Made by a program: the position numbers and the translations under genes. Source: Sipunculus nudus (Eukaryota; Annelida; Sipuncula; Golfingiida; Sipunculidae). Taken from it: a stretch of DNA of 64,000 nt. The notes under the pieces were generated by a model. It saw only the letters and a list, made by a program, of their open reading frames with translations, ran no database searches and had not been told where the DNA came from. The stretch spans positions 15,972,058-16,036,057 of the forward strand of contig CM049310.1 of assembly GCA_026874595.1 (NCBI GenBank). The letters are read 5' to 3'. This document shows, one piece after another, positions 43,301-58,300 of the stretch (its first letter is position 1; each line of letters begins with the position of its first letter).

Positions 43301-46300
43301 TCAATTCAGCCAGCAGTTAAGTGGCACTGATGCTCATTGACCAGAATCATAACATGCTGAACAAGCAATAGATAAATACTTTATTACGAAACCATAGGTG
43401 CTTCATACCTTGTGTGACTTCATACATCATGTCTAGTCAATTTAACATACAGGATTTATGTTTGTTCATTGTACCACTTCTGATTTAGCATACTTTTAAA
43501 CAAGGGACCCATGGGTCACGGCGCTCAGCTAATCATGATTGGACTATAAATGTTTCTCCACTGTGATACTATATCGAGTCGATAAAGCTTATGAATATCA
43601 TGGACATGTTGGGCTATTATAAAGGAATGTAATGTAATATGTGAGTAAATGATAAATGCAATTACCTGACTGATTGATTAATAGAGTAAAATATAGTGGT
43701 TTATTTTTTATTTATTTAAGAGGGGTTGAAAATTGTGATATATTTGAGCAAATATGAATGCAATGACAGCAGTAATAAGCAGTAGTAGAATGATGATAAG
43801 GCTATTTGTTGAAGGATCTAAAGTGTATGTTAGTCTGCAAGCTTTCAATTTGACAGATATGATGTTATGATTAACTATGCTGATGAAGTGATTTATGAAT
43901 TTGTGACTGTATGACACAATATCTCTTTAGTCTTGACAAGGTACATTATTGTGATGCCCACTATGTCTACATATTACACAAAATTGACATAATTTCTGGC
44001 ATGAACATAGGTTGCAATCATTATATATACAGAGTAAAAAACTGAAACTATAAGTTAAAATATTAGAATTGTTGCAAAAGTTGCAATCATCATATATCCA
44101 GAGTGTAGCTCATATTGGGTCATATTAAGCATACACATATATTTTATTATTTTTAAATCATAAATGTTTAAACTGAATTTAAAAGAAAACTAGAATACGG
44201 GTAGTCGACAAGCGACTACTTGTATCCGCCTAAATCAGAGTGGAACGGGTGAAGTGTTGCATATCAGCATGGATGTCTGCAGCCAAATTGTGTATGTAGG
44301 TTGCGCTACCTACCAAAAAATCCAAAAAGCCGTCCAAGTTGTATACATATGCAAAATTTAAGGCAGATAAGTCAAACCACTATATTGTATATGAGTGATT
44401 TTTGCCCTTGGCAGACAAACAGATGGACGCTGTGCAAAAAAGGGTTGCAGGTGGCGCCACCAGTTTAGCGTATGATAAAGAGCTTTGTGAGAACTATACA
44501 CATGCAAAATTTTGGCCCAATCGGTCAAACGGTTCCCTAGATATGAGCTTGGATGTCTGCAGCGTAAACTTGATTGTAGGTGGCGCCACCTGTCATAAAA
44601 TCAGAAAAGCTATCTAGGATGTATAAGCATGCAGAATTTCAGGTGAATTAGTCAAACCACTGCAGAGATATGAGTGATTTTAACCCAAGGCAGACGAACA
44701 GCTGGACACTGTGCAAACATGGTTGCAGGTGGCGCCACCATTTTTTGTGTATGTTATAAAGCTCTCCAAGGGCTACATTTGTGTAAAAAAATTTTCCTGA
44801 TCGGTCAAATGGTTCCTGAGATATGAGCTTGGATGTCTGCAGCGTAAATGTGAATGTAGGTGGCGCCACCTGTCATAAAATCAGAAAAGCTATCCAGGAT
44901 GTATACACATGCCAAATTTCAGGTGAATTAGTCAAGTCACTGCAGAGATATGAGTGATTTTAACCCAAGGGCAGACAAACAGATGGACACTGTGCAAACA
45001 TGGTTGCAGGTAGCGGCACCATTTTTGGTGTATGTTATAAAGCTCTCCAAGGGCTACATTTAAGCAAAAGAATTTTCCTGATCGGTCAAACGGTTCCCGA
45101 GATATGAGCTTGGATGTCTGCAGCGTAAACGTGAATGTAGGTGGCGCCACCTTTCATAAAATCAGATAAGCTATCCAGGATGTATACGCATGCCAAATTT
45201 CAGGTGAATTAGTCAAGTCACTGCAGAGATATGAGTGATTTTAACCCAAGGCAGACAAACAGCTGGACACTGTGCAAACATGGTTGCAGGTGGCGCCACC
45301 ATTTTTGGTGTATGTTATAAAGCTCTCCAAGGGCTACATTTGTGCAACAGAATTTTCCTGATCGGTCAAACGGTTCCCGAGATATGAGCTTGGATGTCTG
45401 CAGCGTAAACGTGAATGTAGGTGGCACCACCTGTCATAAAATCAGAAAAGCTATCCAGGATGTTTGCGTATGCCGAATTTCAGGTGAATTAGTCAAGTCA
45501 CTGCAGAGATATGAGTGATTTTAACCCAAGGCAGACGAACAGATGGACACTGTGCAAACATGGTTGCAGATGGCGCCACCATTTTTGGTGTATGTTATAC
45601 AGCTCTCCGAGGGCTACATTTGTGCAAAAAAATGTTCCTGATCGGTCAAACGGTTCCCGAGATATGTGGGTTTATGTGTGGAAACAGACGCACAAACGGA
45701 CGCAGAGCGCAGAGGAAAGGTCAGAGGTCAAAACAAAATCGGGGCGCAGCAGTTCACATGTGACCCGATCATAATCCCGAGTTTCGGAAAATTCCGCCCA
45801 GCGTTTACGGAGGAGTTCTCCGGACACCTACGCGGCGGCCGCGGCGGCGGCGTCCAGCTGAAAACATAGTATCCGCAAAACTCTGTTTTGGCGGATACAA
45901 TAATGCCACAACATGGCATCTACAAGAATATTCCTTGAATCACTTTTAACAAGTTTTGCACATTGGAGTTTTCAGTACATGCTTAATTTTATTCACCAAA
46001 AGAAAAGAAAAGATTCAGTAAATTTGATAAAATAAAACATCTTTTCAAATAAAGTATACACACTGTTGATTGAATGAGGGACAAACCATATCATTCTGCT
46101 AATTACCATCCCAGTTTTAATTTATTACTGGAATTAACAGTCAATTTAACACCTGTTGAAGTTTTTACTCTTCTGAAGTAAGGAATTACTTATCTGATGA
46201 ACATCCACACTTTCATAGCAATACACCACTTTGTGGACACAATTAAATGTACACTTTAATCATTGTAACCCTGGTGGTACAATACAAAATCTAAAATGTA

Positions 46301-49300
46301 GCCTAGCCTAGAATAAGAATGAATCAAATACAGAAAATAATAACATTCATCTAGTTTATGCACCATCGGGGGGGGGGGGGGGAGTGCAGGGCAGAGGGGA
46401 AGCCTGCTGGCAGTGGCCAAGCTGAGCCGAGGCAAGCTGCCTGGGGTGGGTTACATAATGCACGTGAAGGCTGTACTACTAGGTGGGCTAGATGTAAACA
46501 ACACTTGACATGGTGTATGAAAACATGAATTAAAGCTATTCTTTCCAATCAATTTCTTTGAAATTTTAAAAGATTAAATCCTTATGTATATATGCTGTGA
46601 TTTACAACAGCGCCAAAGTTGGTCAAAATTTAAGGTATTGATTTTTTATTTATGCTAATAACTTGAAAAATTTGCAAAAATTCAGATCTAATTTTGGGTA
46701 AACAATTAAATCTTGATCAAATAAAGTTATATTCCTGAAAAAAAAGTCTCTAGGTTCAGCAATTCTCATGTTAGGTGAGTAAATATATTTCCTGATTTTT
46801 TAAAAATTGCATTATATTTTGGCCCATAACTTCAAAATAATACCCAATACTGACCTAATTTTTGGTATGTTCATAGAAAATGTATGAAATAATGTGAATA
46901 CTAAATATGATCAAAAACAGATCTGTGGTTTTGATATTAGGCAGCCTTAAAGTGTAACAATGTTTTTTTTATGGAAAACGGAGGTTTTTCCTTAATATCT
47001 CAAAGGAACGAAGTCCTAATTACCCAATTTTCGGTATGGTAGGAGATTTTGGGGACATCTAAAATTATGCCAACAGCCTGGGGAGCATAGAGATGTGCAC
47101 TGAATGACCTACAGTCATCAAAGTGGACTGCTTGACAATGTAAGGGAATACAACAAGAGCCTCCAAAAAATTCAATAATTAGCCTAATTTTGCAGCTTTT
47201 ATTTTCAAATTTCAGATTTTAACAGATTAAATCCTTGTGTACATGCTGGGAAAATTAAATCCACAGTACTTACAGGAAAAAAACGTGCCGTGGCCAAAAT
47301 TGGGCAAAATTTAAGGTACCAATTTTATATATTTGGCAATAATTAAAAAAAATTAACAGATTTTGATCTAATTTTTTGTAAACAATTAAATTTTGATTAA
47401 TTAGTTGTATTACTGAAAAAAAGTCCCTACCTTCAACACTTTTGGTCTTAAGTGACCAAATATCTTCCTGATTTTATTACCAAGTCCATTATGTTTGGGC
47501 CCATAACTTTTTTAAATTAAATAATACTGACTTAATTTCTGGCATGTACATAGGAACTATATAGAGGAATATTTATGGTAAATATGAAGAAAACCAGATG
47601 AGTGGTTTTGATATTAGGCAGTCCTGAAATGTAAAAATAGATTTCTAATAAAAAATTTAGGTTTTTCCTTTATATCTCGAAGGAACGAAGTCCTATTGAC
47701 CCAATTTTCTGCATGGTAGGAGATTTTGGGAACATCTAACTGTATGCCAAATTTCAGATTCGTAGGTCTACAGTGTCGAAACGTGCCAGTCTTACGGACG
47801 GACATCCGGACAGACAGACCGACGGTCAATGGACCACGACTATAGCTCAGATGACTTATAGTCAGCTGTGCTAAAAACTACTGTAGAATTCTGTCAGCTG
47901 TAATCTCAATCATAGTACCAGTGATAGTTAAAGCTGCCCATTCACCTACCTTTTGAAAAGAATTTATGCGATTTCTGGCTTTCTCCCTGTATACATTAAT
48001 TCCTTGGGTAATTCTGGTTACAAAATTCTTATCACACTTCTGTGAGGGATGTATGAACTTCCTTAAAAACTTGTTTGTAAACATGGCAATGCTGACAAAA
48101 GGAAAATCATGTAACCCAAGGCGGTAGGTTGCATATATGCAGGGATAGAAAGGTCACTTGTTGCTAAACGCCATTTGCAAAGCACCCACTTGACAAGTGT
48201 TCATACTTGCCACCAGATGCCCTTGTTGAAATTGTTTAGGTTATTTTGGTGGGCCCCTACATATTCTAAACATGTTGATATAAACAAAACAAGCAGCCTG
48301 TGTTTGGTGATATCCACATTTTCTGGCCTATTTTTATGAAGGCTCCAAGGGATTACCTTTAGTTTATGAAGGTCAGATAGGTGATTAGGCCCCTTTAAAT
48401 GTGTAAATATCAAAGCCAAATGATACAACTGATGTTCTGTAAATAATCAGTCATTATAATAAATGAAAAATGTGTCAATACTTCTTGTTCTTTCTATGAT
48501 CACATGCTTGCATGTTCAGCCATGAAAATACGACTTTTTAATGATCTGATTGGGCCTGAGAGACAATACGAGTCATCTGAATGCCCAAAATTAATGGTTT
48601 TCAAATTTGGCTTTGTGGTACTTTCAAAACATGATCCACTCTTCTAGCTTGTTCTGCAATAGAATATTTACTTAATTTCCAAATAAATGGTGTCAAATCC
48701 CTCCTTTCATTTCCACAGCAATAATTACTTTTCATTAAAACAGATGACTTTGACCTTGAGTTGCCATTATCAGAGTAGCTGAGAATAGTCACCAAGACCA
48801 TCCTGAACATAAATATTAAGGTGGTCATATAAACTCCTTGATAAATATAACTTTGGGTGGCAAGTGCTGCTATCATATTTGTTATGCATGTGCATTAGAG
48901 TAGAACAAAATATCAATCAAGGAAAGCCTATTTAGATGAAATCCCAAGCCACCTCCCCCTCACCATAAGCTCATCCAAGGTAGCTAGTGGTTAAAGAACT
49001 TCACGCTTTTTTTCTGGTTTACTATAGAGGTTTTATATTTTAAATATTTCTGGAATTCCTGACTGACCAATGTGTGTGCACTGAAGCTTATTTTTAATAG
49101 GGAAAAGGGCAGAGTACTTACATTCTAATATTCTTAGGGGGCAGATACTTTATAATAATATGAGAACTTGGCCTTTCAAAATGAACACTTCAAATTTCAA
49201 AAGCATATTAAACCTTTATTTCACAAAAAAGAAAACATGATTTGTGTTACAGAAGGATCAAATTTTCTCCAAATATCACAGGTGATAAAGAATGTATGTA

Positions 49301-52300
49301 CATGACAAATCTGAAGGCCATAAGGTCAGTTCTTTGGCCAAAAAATGTAGGATCCATGGTGATAGATTGAGTAATAATTGTGGTAGGTAGACTGATGTGC
49401 AGGCCCCCTAAAGCTTGGACATATACACAGATACCTGCAGTTTGGCTGTGCGACTGAGCAACCAAGATCATCTCCTGCTTTTGAAGCACAGTTCATATTA
49501 AGATGTTGCTTTTCAGCAAATTTATGTTCAATATAAAAATTACAGAATATTGTTGCTGAAGTCTTTTTTCTGTTAAATAATAGATCAATCATTTTGCTGG
49601 TAAGGAGTATGATGCATTTAACACTGTGTCCTGCAGCAAAGCTGTGCTTTTGTTGTGCTGCTTAGAGCAGCTGGTCCAAGGATGGCTCCATTTGCCATCT
49701 GACCGGAAAGCAGGATTAAAATTTGCTAGTTGTCCCCAACTGATGAACAGAATGTGGCTGCCAAGTGGTACAGCTGATTGTCCACTTGTCTCCAGCACTG
49801 ACCACTCCTTTGGCAAAGATGGGTCATTTCCATGTCTTGATGTTGTTACTTAACTCTGTTGGCTTTAAACAGTCTTACTCATTGTTTGTAAAACATAAAA
49901 TCATTATTATTACAGATTTATCTATTCATGGTAAAAAAGACAGCAATATACAAAGCACCTGGCAAATATAAATAGCCCCTTATTCCTCAGTTATTCATAG
50001 GTTTTGGGATTATCTGGTTATCTTGGATATTGCTGTGCACTTGAAACTTATGACTTTAACCATTCTAGAACTTGTGGCGTATAGTAAGAAATGATAATAT
50101 CAGCACCGGCCCGCCTCATGCTTGTGAGCGTTTCCATCAAGACCACCTTCAGATTGAATGCTCCAGCCTGGGCACCATGATACAACATGGCATACTCTCC
50201 AGACACTTGGTATAAAGCCACTGGGTGATGTGGATACTTGTCCTTTGTTTGTCTCACAATATCCAGATAAGCCATGCCAGGCTTCACCATTAACATGTCC
50301 GCTCCCTCTGCCACATCACGGTCAACAGCTCTGATGGCCAGACCACGCGACCCTGGTGGCAGCTGGTAACATTTGCGATCTCCAAAAGCTGGAGCTGATT
50401 TAGCAGCTTCTCTAAAGGGGCCATAAAACCCAGAGGCAAATTTTGCACTGTAGCTAAGAACAGACACTTTGAGTCCCAGTTCATTCTGTCGGAGGATTTT
50501 CTTGATAGCACCAACTCTTCCGTCCATCATATCAGATGGGGCAATTACTTGGCATCCTGCTTTAGCGTAAGCAAGGGCAATTTCTGCTAATCTCGCAATG
50601 CTGGCCTCATTGTTGATGGTCCCATCTACGCACAGAATACCACAATGTCCATGATCTGTGTATGGACAGAGACACAGGTCACACACAAGCAACAAGCTTG
50701 GATAAGCTTCTCTAAGGATGCGGAGAACTTGGATTACTGGGGTATTTTCTGCATCTGCAGCAGTTCCTCGTGGGTCCTTTGTCAGATTTGATGGTACACC
50801 AAACAACAACACTGACTCAAGACCGTTACTGACTGGTCCCTTCAATGCCTCCACAACACGATTTGCTCCATACCGGTTCTGCCCAGGGAGACTTCCTATC
50901 GGTTCAACAGCATTTTCATCATCAGTGATGAACAGTGGGAACATAAGGTTAGCTGGAGTGATGACAGCATCTGTTGACTGCCAGTTTCGAAGGGCGGCAT
51001 GAAAGTAACCACTCTGTAAAATTGTATGCTCCATGACTGAGGCACAGCCACAACAGCCGCATATACACCTTTGCGCTTGCTGACCCTATTTCAGATGCAA
51101 GTCAGCCACGAAGACACGATAACGTATCGGCATGAGGACAACCTCCACGCAGGAGAAAGATTTGTCGCCACGAATGGCTTTGACTGATTTAAACCCTCTG
51201 CTTGGAGAATGAATACGGCCATGTTTAAAACCCGGATTCCATGCCCCGAAATTAAATTCTGACTGTCCTCATAATTTATCCTGACAGCATGCTTATCACA
51301 ATACTAAGGATATAATATACTTCCATAATCATTTATTTATGTAAATAACCCCAATCAATATCTTTTTAGTAGTAAAGAAATATATTTTTTTTGCCAAAGA
51401 CAGACCCTTTGACTTTGAGGGCTGTTCCATTTTAACGGACCCCAGTGACTACCGCTCATACTTTTTTATATGGCATCATTAAGAATTATAAGCAAATAAA
51501 TTTCACATGATTTAAATGTATAACCAACCAAGATATGTTTCAATTATTTGAGAAAGATTGTCTGAGTTGAACTTCAGACGGACACCACCAAGCACAGGGC
51601 TATTCCACACGACCGCTAAGTCCGTCAAGGTCGCTCACTGTCAAAAATCTAAATATAGCGATGAACAGACTTTTTCCACTATGTTATCTTTACATAACTT
51701 TTTATAAATGACGCCTGCGAATTTTTTTTTCATAATTTCAACTCGATAAAATATGTAATTAGATTTCCTTATGGGTCCGGAATCCGGAGTTTGCGAGGTC
51801 GGGATTTTACAGACTGCAATACTGAAACGCGTGCACGCACGCAAGTTTCCATTTTTATACGAACAAACTAAAACGCAAATCGCCATAAGTGCACACGGGC
51901 ACACATACAGCTTTCCACTCTTTGCAAACATGCTAAAACTCCCATCGTCCTGAGTGTGGACGGTGTATAAATGAATATAAACCTTGACTGAGGAGGGACC
52001 ATCACCCACACCATTTTAGATTTTTTTCAAATTACCATTTAATTTCATATTTTTTATATTTTCTCACTGATCAAAATAAGAAAATTCAACATGAAGATAA
52101 ATATCTGTTAATTGAAACAAAATTCTAGTGGTCTGTATATCTGGATAACTTGAAAAATAAAGTAAACATTAACTTAGACAGAATTATTTATAGGCACAAA
52201 AATTATATCCTGACTGAATAACAAAAATATGAAAAAAGTGAAAGAAATATATTTGTCATTGACTTTCAAAAATTATTCTATTACTTATTTAATTTATTTC

Positions 52301-55300
52301 ATGAGAAATATTCAAAATTTGTATGACTGTTTTTTTTAAAGGAAATTTCTGTTCCATATCCAAAGCCACAACAAAAATGCAGAACATTTTATTTTTTTTT
52401 TCTTTTCTTCTAAGTTCTCTTTTGTATAACAAAACTTGTTCATGCAGGTATATTCTTTCTGCATCTTACATTATTTTTATAATTCCTTATATGAAAAACT
52501 AAAATATCCTCTGAATATGTATCCTTTAGATTTGCCAAAATTATTATAACTGTTATATTTTTAATTATCACATAAATTAACAAACATCAAACAAAAAGTA
52601 ATATGATGGCCAGGTTTAAACTGAAAATGTAACACATTCATTATCATTTGGCACACTGGTGTAACTATAAGAAAAGATTTCCAAAGCTGCATTTTCCATG
52701 GAAATTTTCTCTCTGGGGTGTTATACATTATGTATGATCCAAACTATGAATGTACACAAAAAGCAATGGAGTTCGAGGCTATTTATGTTATTGTTGTAAA
52801 ATTTATGTTTAACCATTCACTCTCTGTACCCAAGCCCACACACATTTTAGCATATTAGTAAATAGTTGTAACCTCATTTGTGAAAATAGTGCAACATGCA
52901 TACCACAATACTGTGATGACAAAAAAGCTCTCAATTCAATGTGGTAGTAAAATTCTGGGAAAGGCCTCTATAACTGTTGACATCACTGGAAAAAAGTCTA
53001 TGTTCAGTGAATCCAGTTCAACAGTAAATAAAGCTGGACAGTCAGAGAACCATAAATTTGTTATATAAATTGCTGCCAGTTGGCAGTACCTATTCCAAGT
53101 GTTGTGGTTATAAAGGGAACAATTTTACAAGCTTTACAGCAAAACCCAGTCCTACTAGATTAGGCGACTGGGGGAGTCTAGTTGGTACATTGAGTAATTT
53201 GTACTTGATAGGGTTTATGATTTTATGACATGACAACATTTCTACAAGCATTCACTAGAGATCTGGCCTACACTGATTGTTAAGGTCATATTACTATATG
53301 TTAAGATACTCTTACTGGGTTGACCAGACCATGTTTACAGCCTGTTATTGTTATGCTGGGGCTGGGGTAGAGCCGGTAGACTTGAGGTCAGATTGGGGTC
53401 ATCCAGGCATGAGGACAGTCAGCAAGCAGACACAAACAAGTCGGCAACAGTTAAAGGTTATTATAAGCTAAAGTTGGACAAAACCAGAAAAGTGAGGGAT
53501 TTTAAAGTTCACAGATATTGCCAGCGTTATGTAAGTATCACATATACTTGTCGGAGTTATTTATTCAGATCTAAGTTTGATATTATGAAAGAAAATTGAG
53601 TCTTTTGTTTTCCACCCAGTAATTGCTGTTAGTGCATAAGTGTCGCATGTGTGACATGGTGGCTTTAGAGTTTGGGCTCTGTTCTGTGATACTTTGTTTT
53701 ATTTAAGACATGTAAAATTGTTATTTGTTAGGTATCCTCAGTAAAAGGCGATATTATAATTAACAGAAGACATACACATAATGATCTACTTCAATAAATA
53801 TGTTTGTTTGATAAATCAAGAAGCTTACAAGGTTCCATTCTATATATACATAGTTTATGTTATTCTATATACATGGATTAAACACTAGCTGCTCTGTTAC
53901 AGTCTATATTGGGTTAAGTTTACCTTGATGTTTACTTGTCAGTTTTATTTAGTGATATTCAATGTGTATTCAGATTCAGATAGCTTTATTTTAATTAGTT
54001 ATTTAGTTAGATGAGTTTAGCTTAGTTTACTTATATATTGTTTCAGTGAACCTCCTCATCACCATGTTTGGTATCCAGATTACGTCACATAGCATACTGG
54101 AATTGTTACGTCACTGTGTGTACGTTCGTCATGGAATAAACGTCAGAGTGTGACAAAACCTGGCGCCTTCGTTATTTTATCGACACCCATAAATTCGTCC
54201 CTCACACTGATAATAGGAGCTATCATTGATTTCGCCAAAAAGGAGTACCAATGAGATCTCCCGTTTCCTTGCCTGTAATTTACTTTTATACAATATCTTA
54301 ATATCTCAACCAACAGACTTAAATCAATTTTACCATGTATAATTCAGCAACTTGCTTGAACTATTCAACAGTATGTACATGCAAGATTACTTTTTGTGAA
54401 TGTAACAATGCTATCAGATTATTACCAGTAATTCTAAAATATTCACTTAAATTCCACATGATGAAATTCACAGTATTTCATTAAATAACAAGAGAAAGTT
54501 TCATCAACAACATTCTGTATATGAATAGCTGAAAGGCAACATGTCTCAATATAAACTTTGCTTAGGTGGCAGAAGTTGCACTTACTGCTGGTCTTGGTTA
54601 CACGCTCACACAGCCCAGCTGTCTATGTCATTGAGGTAGTCAGTATTAAAAATTAATCAGAAATATATAGGTAGCATTCTTGGATTAAAGAAATCACATT
54701 TCAGATGGCCTGGTGCCAATGATGTTGAACCAGAAGTTTATTTTTTCCTTTGATAAGATAACCACATAAGGGTGAAGGTTGGAAATGCCCAGTCTGACTT
54801 TGAATGCATTGATTTTCCATGTATAAGATCATGCTTTATCAATTAAACATGGATAACTGGTTTTATTTTGTTTACATTTGAGAGAATGATAATAACAGTC
54901 AAAGTTATTCCAAGGATATGAATATTTATGGTTTTGAGAAAAGCTGAATGTTTCACCTTCAATAATGAAATCTTCAGGTTGTGAGATATGCCAAGTAACA
55001 TAGTGTTTTCAACTTAAAAATAGCAATGTAATAATAGTTTCTTGTGTTATCTCAAAAATTTCAAAAATGCACTGTGTAAAGATAACCAATACCAGGCCAT
55101 TTGTTGCCACCTTTAAATGATGATATCTTGAGAAACGCTTTTCATTTTAACCATTTTGATCTTTGTTTTTTTTAATTCTATCAGGTTCAGTTAAATTCAT
55201 ATTCTAAATAGCAGCCTTAACATGTGCTGCTGATACCTAAAGATATGAACACAGAGGCCCAGAAGAAAGGACAAATCTGTAGACCCACAATATTCATTAT

Positions 55301-58300
55301 GTGATGGATAAACAGCAATACTGATACGGCAGGTGGACTGATGTGCAGACCCACAAGACTGGACATAAATGTAAGCTGGTCATACATTTAGAATGACAAA
55401 TAAAGGGCACTTTCCATGGCTCAGATGGTGGCTTTCAGTAAATCTCTAGATGTGGAGGAAACTGGAGGACCACGAGAAAACCACTATTCTTGGACTGACC
55501 ACTACAACCCACTCTCACAGCCATGCCTGGAATTGAACCCAGTATAGAGAAATGCATGCTGTGAGGGCCAAGCTTATAAAGACTTAACTGTCTAGCCCCC
55601 CCCCCCCCCCCCCCCCATGTCTAAGATGCAGGGACTTGGTCTCCTAATGATGGGGCAACAATAATTTTTTATCCAAAATCGCTTGCTCATCCAAGTGTTT
55701 GATCATTCAGGACAACTCAAGACAACCAACATCACAATAATGCCTAAAGAAAAGAAAGCCTAAAAAAGGGTCCCAACTGACCCTAAAACTAACATATTTT
55801 TTGTCTACATATTTTTATGACATTCTCCTGAAAATTCCTGAGTGATTTACTTCAGGATGGGCTTGAAAATTAGCAATGTTTTAGCTGACATTTTAACAGC
55901 AAAATATGGAGAATACTGTGTTAAAATGCTGAAGCTATTTTCCAGTTTGCTGGTTATGGGATATTTAACAGAACCACTTATTAATCATTCATGGATCCCT
56001 TTACTCAAACTGATGACTGATTATGGAAACTGAATCAACTCCCACCACTTGGATCTTCAAATAATTACTTACGCATATGCTCCAACCCAAGTCAGCAAGG
56101 AGACTATTTCATTGCCTTCCAGTCCTTGCTGGATGATTTCATGAAGCTGAAATGGCAAAACAATGACAGAGTATTTTTTTCTGCTTCAAAGCGATCACAC
56201 CTGATAACCTTATTTCATTCATTATTTATACACTTATATCTATATACTTATATACACTAGAATTATATACATTTGTATGACAAATATATATTGAGTCACC
56301 AAGCTTAATCTTTAATATTTTCTTTTATTAAAGTACATTTATATTTAAATCATCTTTCAACCTCTTAAAATTACATATTTTCCTTTTCATTTATAGTAAA
56401 AATTCATATCATGTATATTAATCATTCAATTTGTATGCAATATAGTAAACATAAATACCATTTATAAATGTTATTTCTCACATGGAAATGAAAAAGACCA
56501 TTAAAAAATAAGAATAGGGTAATCAATATAAGAGGAAGTTCTTTTGCATTAATTTACAATATCTTTTAATATTCTACATTACAAAAAAATAAAAAAATAA
56601 AATATTCTTTCTATCTTTAAATTATCAGTAATAACTTACCAAATATGTCATTGGTTCCAGAACTTGTTATAGCTAATTAAACTATGATGCCTTATTTTTC
56701 GTGAATGGCCAACCACTGACTAGTCTGCCTATACATAACTGATTAAATATTCTGTTGAATCTATATATTTCTCTTACATGGTTTGTGATTACACGATGAT
56801 ACATCTTCACATATTTGTTGACAATGTCATAATGTGGTGGGAATGTTGACTCACACAAGGTCTGAAACAACAATGCAAGAAAACAGTGAATTAAAATTGG
56901 AACAATATATGCAACCACAATGAAAATATAAGATTTAGGAATTCCTTTACTCATTATGCAATATTCTGCTGGAGTAAAGGTAAAGGTTGGGGTTTTTAGT
57001 CTGATATCACTGATGATCTTAGTCTCATCAATTAAACTTCTTGCCAAGTACTGATAGTAGGCACAAGAAGGGCTTGGACAGTTGAGTGGTAAAATGCTCA
57101 ACGCTCCCCGCTGGTGACACAGGTTGGATCCCCGGCATGGCAATGAGAGTAGGTTGTAGTAGTCTGCCCAAGGTTGGTGGTTTTCTCTGGGTCCTCCAGT
57201 TTCCTCCACCCCTGCATAATACCGAATACCACCATCCAAGCCATGGAGAGTGCCTTGCATTAGTTATTATAACTAGTTCTACATTCCATGTAAAACTAGA
57301 ATACTGACAGGTCAGGTAGGGCCCCAAAAGTATATCAGTTTTTGTGTAAATGCAATCTCCACTGAGTTATGTGGAATGGTTAAGTATCAATGTCAATGTA
57401 TATTTACTAATGATCACTGTTATATGTCCATATTCCATGGGATGCTGGCAGTGGAGAGAGATTTGTCCATACATGATCTATATGAAAACCACTGTGGTAT
57501 ATTGGGCTGGTTGTTAACTGGGTAAAGCTGAATCGGTGTAACAGATTTACTACAGAGTTGTTTGGGTATTTTGTCAAGTCAATGTTGAAATCACCTCCTA
57601 TGATAACTTTCGCCTCAGTGTACATATCAATGAAATTCTTAATGCACCGACTGAATCCTGATAATGGAGTTTTTGGTGGACAATAAAGGAGTAAGAGCAG
57701 AATGGTTGTAGAAGTGTTTTCTTCTTTGTTAACAGTAAGTTTTGCTGCCACTGCTTTGTCTTTGGCATGGTGATGAACAGATATGATAGTCAACATCAGT
57801 AACAACAGCACACTGGGTAACACACAGATTATCCCAAAGCAACTGAGTGTGCTGAACAAGTAGCTGGTAGGCCCTGTGCCATGGCCCAGTGTGGTTGCTA
57901 GGCAACACTGTCTAGTGCAACTGAAGCAGGTGTGGGTTTGGGATGAAATGTTTGGCTGAAAATGCATGGACAATCTTTTTAATGAAGTGGGTCTGTGACC
58001 TTGACATTTAACCTCATGACCCCAAAATGTAAAGGCTTCTTCCTTGGGTGTTGGGCCATATATAAACAAAGTTTGAAAGCAATATGTAAATCAAAGCTGT
58101 AGTTATCATCTAGAAAATAAATATTTGGACAGATGCCTTCGGTGACCTTGACCTTTCACCTTGTGACATCAATATTGAAAGGGATCTTTCCCTTTTGGCA
58201 GGTGAGCTATATGTGAAAGATGAAGGCCTGGAATGAAAGGTTTTGCTTAAAATGTATTCACAATCCTGGATGAAAAGTATGGCTTAAAATGCATTCAGAA

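Noticed and set aside
49589-49853. Overlapping open frames on both strands in a GC-richer stretch
   Set aside because: Neither product is recognised, and no splice-site context ties them to EXOC3 or ALAD.
56682-57260. 192-codon minus-strand open frame
   Set aside because: Only 56778-56861 is an EXOC3 exon. The rest is intron and an antisense reading of a SINE.
57770-58069. N-terminal part of the endonuclease-like open frame
   Set aside because: It translates the CCTTGACC tandem repeat. Endonuclease motifs begin only downstream of about 57770.
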